A DNA stretch of 6,933 nt, taken from positions 1-6,933 of the forward strand of contig JBCDBW010000166.1 in NCBI GenBank assembly GCA_039182965.1. Direction: 5' to 3'. The DNA comes from JBCDBW01 sp039182965 (GTDB taxonomy: Bacteria > Verrucomicrobiota > Verrucomicrobiia > Verrucomicrobiales > DEV007). How positions within the stretch are numbered: position 1 is the stretch's first letter; each line of letters opens with the position of its first letter. The position numbers and the translations under genes are program-made. Positions 6,519 through 6,933 of the stretch are shown here, in pieces. The notes beneath the pieces were generated by a model that worked only from the letters and a program-made list of their open reading frames with translations, had not been told where the DNA came from and made no database searches.

Positions 6519-6929
6519 CTACTGATTGTTCTTAATCCCCGTCACCACTCCATTCTTGAAAGTGACCGCCATATCCAAGACCTGCTGAGGTGTTGTGTAG
6601 ACGCCAACATCTCCGCCCGCCCGAATCCGCGGATGCTGGTAATAGAAACGAGGTTGCCGAAAACCATATCCTCGACCGGCCCCATACACCACCCCCGTCG
6701 AAAACGTCGTCCGGTAATACTTCCAAACCGTCTCACCTTCACCACCTTCCTCAATGCTTCTAACGACGTCGTCTGGAGCCCCTAGACTGCTCCGAACCTG
6801 CGCCTCCGTCATCCCGAATGCCACGTCCCGCCCTCCCGCTACCCGATTCACGGCATTCGCGTGATCAATACCCGAATTCATAGTCTCGAAAATCGACCCT
6901 GGTAAAGGCTCGAAGACCTCAGACTTCAT
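6519..6929 (-). CDS. BamE/SmpA-like small protein, possibly 5'-partial
   Basis: A 136-residue product if the ATG at 6929 is used. The diagnostic part is GMTEAQVRSSLGAPDDV at residues 39-55, followed by VWKYY (68-72) and a last strand VTFKNGVVTGI (122-132). This is the 'G-x-T-x-x-x-V-x-x-x-x-G-x-P ... W-x-Y ... F-x-x-G-x-V' layout of the SmpA/OmlA (BamE-like) alpha-beta fold. Family knowledge: these domains occur in small envelope proteins, including the outer-membrane assembly lipoprotein BamE, and in many uncharacterised lipoproteins. A Tyr/Gly/Arg/Pro-rich insert (about 80-105) interrupts the fold. No signal peptide is visible, and the frame is open to the window edge (the preceding codon is TGG), so the true start, and perhaps an export signal, may lie outside. 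It lies 68 bases upstream of the large gene on the same strand, so co-transcription is possible. Calling it bamE itself would be over-reach. Confidence 0.6.
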   Translation of the reverse strand: MKSEVFEPLPGSIFETMNSGIDHANAVNRVAGGRDVAFGMTEAQVRSSLGAPDDVVRSIEEGGEGETVWKYYRTTFSTGVVYGAGRGYGFRQPRFYYQHPRIRAGGDVGVYTTPQQVLDMAVTFKNGVVTGIKNNQ

Positions 6930-6933
6930 CCAA

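Noticed and set aside
1..6933. Search for CRISPR repeats, tRNA/rRNA, transposase or toxin-antitoxin/defence genes
   Set aside because: No regularly spaced direct repeats, no cloverleaf-like sequence and no protein motifs of these classes were seen by reading.

Overview
The window looks like a piece of a Verrucomicrobia chromosome, most probably from the Opitutae side. The main clue is the C-terminal tail of the large protein: a short helix, then an Asp/Gly-containing 'LLEEYAYGLTP' motif, then a beta-rich end. Further clues are its stacking of beta-sandwich modules onto a PQQ-type beta-propeller and a diheme cytochrome module, and the lack of clear Shine-Dalgarno sequences. The taxonomic call is inference from protein architecture only.

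Layout: two convergent gene groups. On the + strand, positions 1-1845 hold (i) a 5'-truncated family 2 glycosyltransferase with a C-terminal coiled coil, (ii) a small EF-hand protein with a probable lipoprotein signal, and (iii) an 86-residue glycine-zipper lipoprotein whose start overlaps the stop of the EF-hand gene. On the - strand, running from the right edge leftwards, are a partial BamE/SmpA-like small protein (6929-6519) and, after 68 bases, one very large secreted gene (6450-2077, 1457 aa). Positions 1846-2076 are a convergent intergenic stretch with no gene.

The large protein is the centrepiece. It joins a glucose/sorbosone-dehydrogenase-like propeller, a chitobiase C-terminal-like module, a putative Ig module, a PA14 module, a diheme (two CXXCH) cytochrome region, a LamG-like lectin fold, an Ig-like module and a Verrucomicrobia-type tail. 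It reads as an exported, carbohydrate-directed oxidoreductase that carries its own electron acceptor. The other genes are also envelope-oriented (surface glycan synthesis, two lipoproteins, an outer-membrane-assembly-like fold), but nothing in the sequence ties them to the large protein functionally.

Two structural points matter to anyone using the window. The first 117 bases contain a perfect 38-bp inverted repeat starting at base 1, which looks like a fold-back at a contig end, next to a probable one-base frameshift in the glycosyltransferase. The + strand is also C-rich over G throughout, regardless of gene direction, which suggests replication-strand skew. I found no CRISPR array, tRNA, rRNA, IS element or recognisable defence system.
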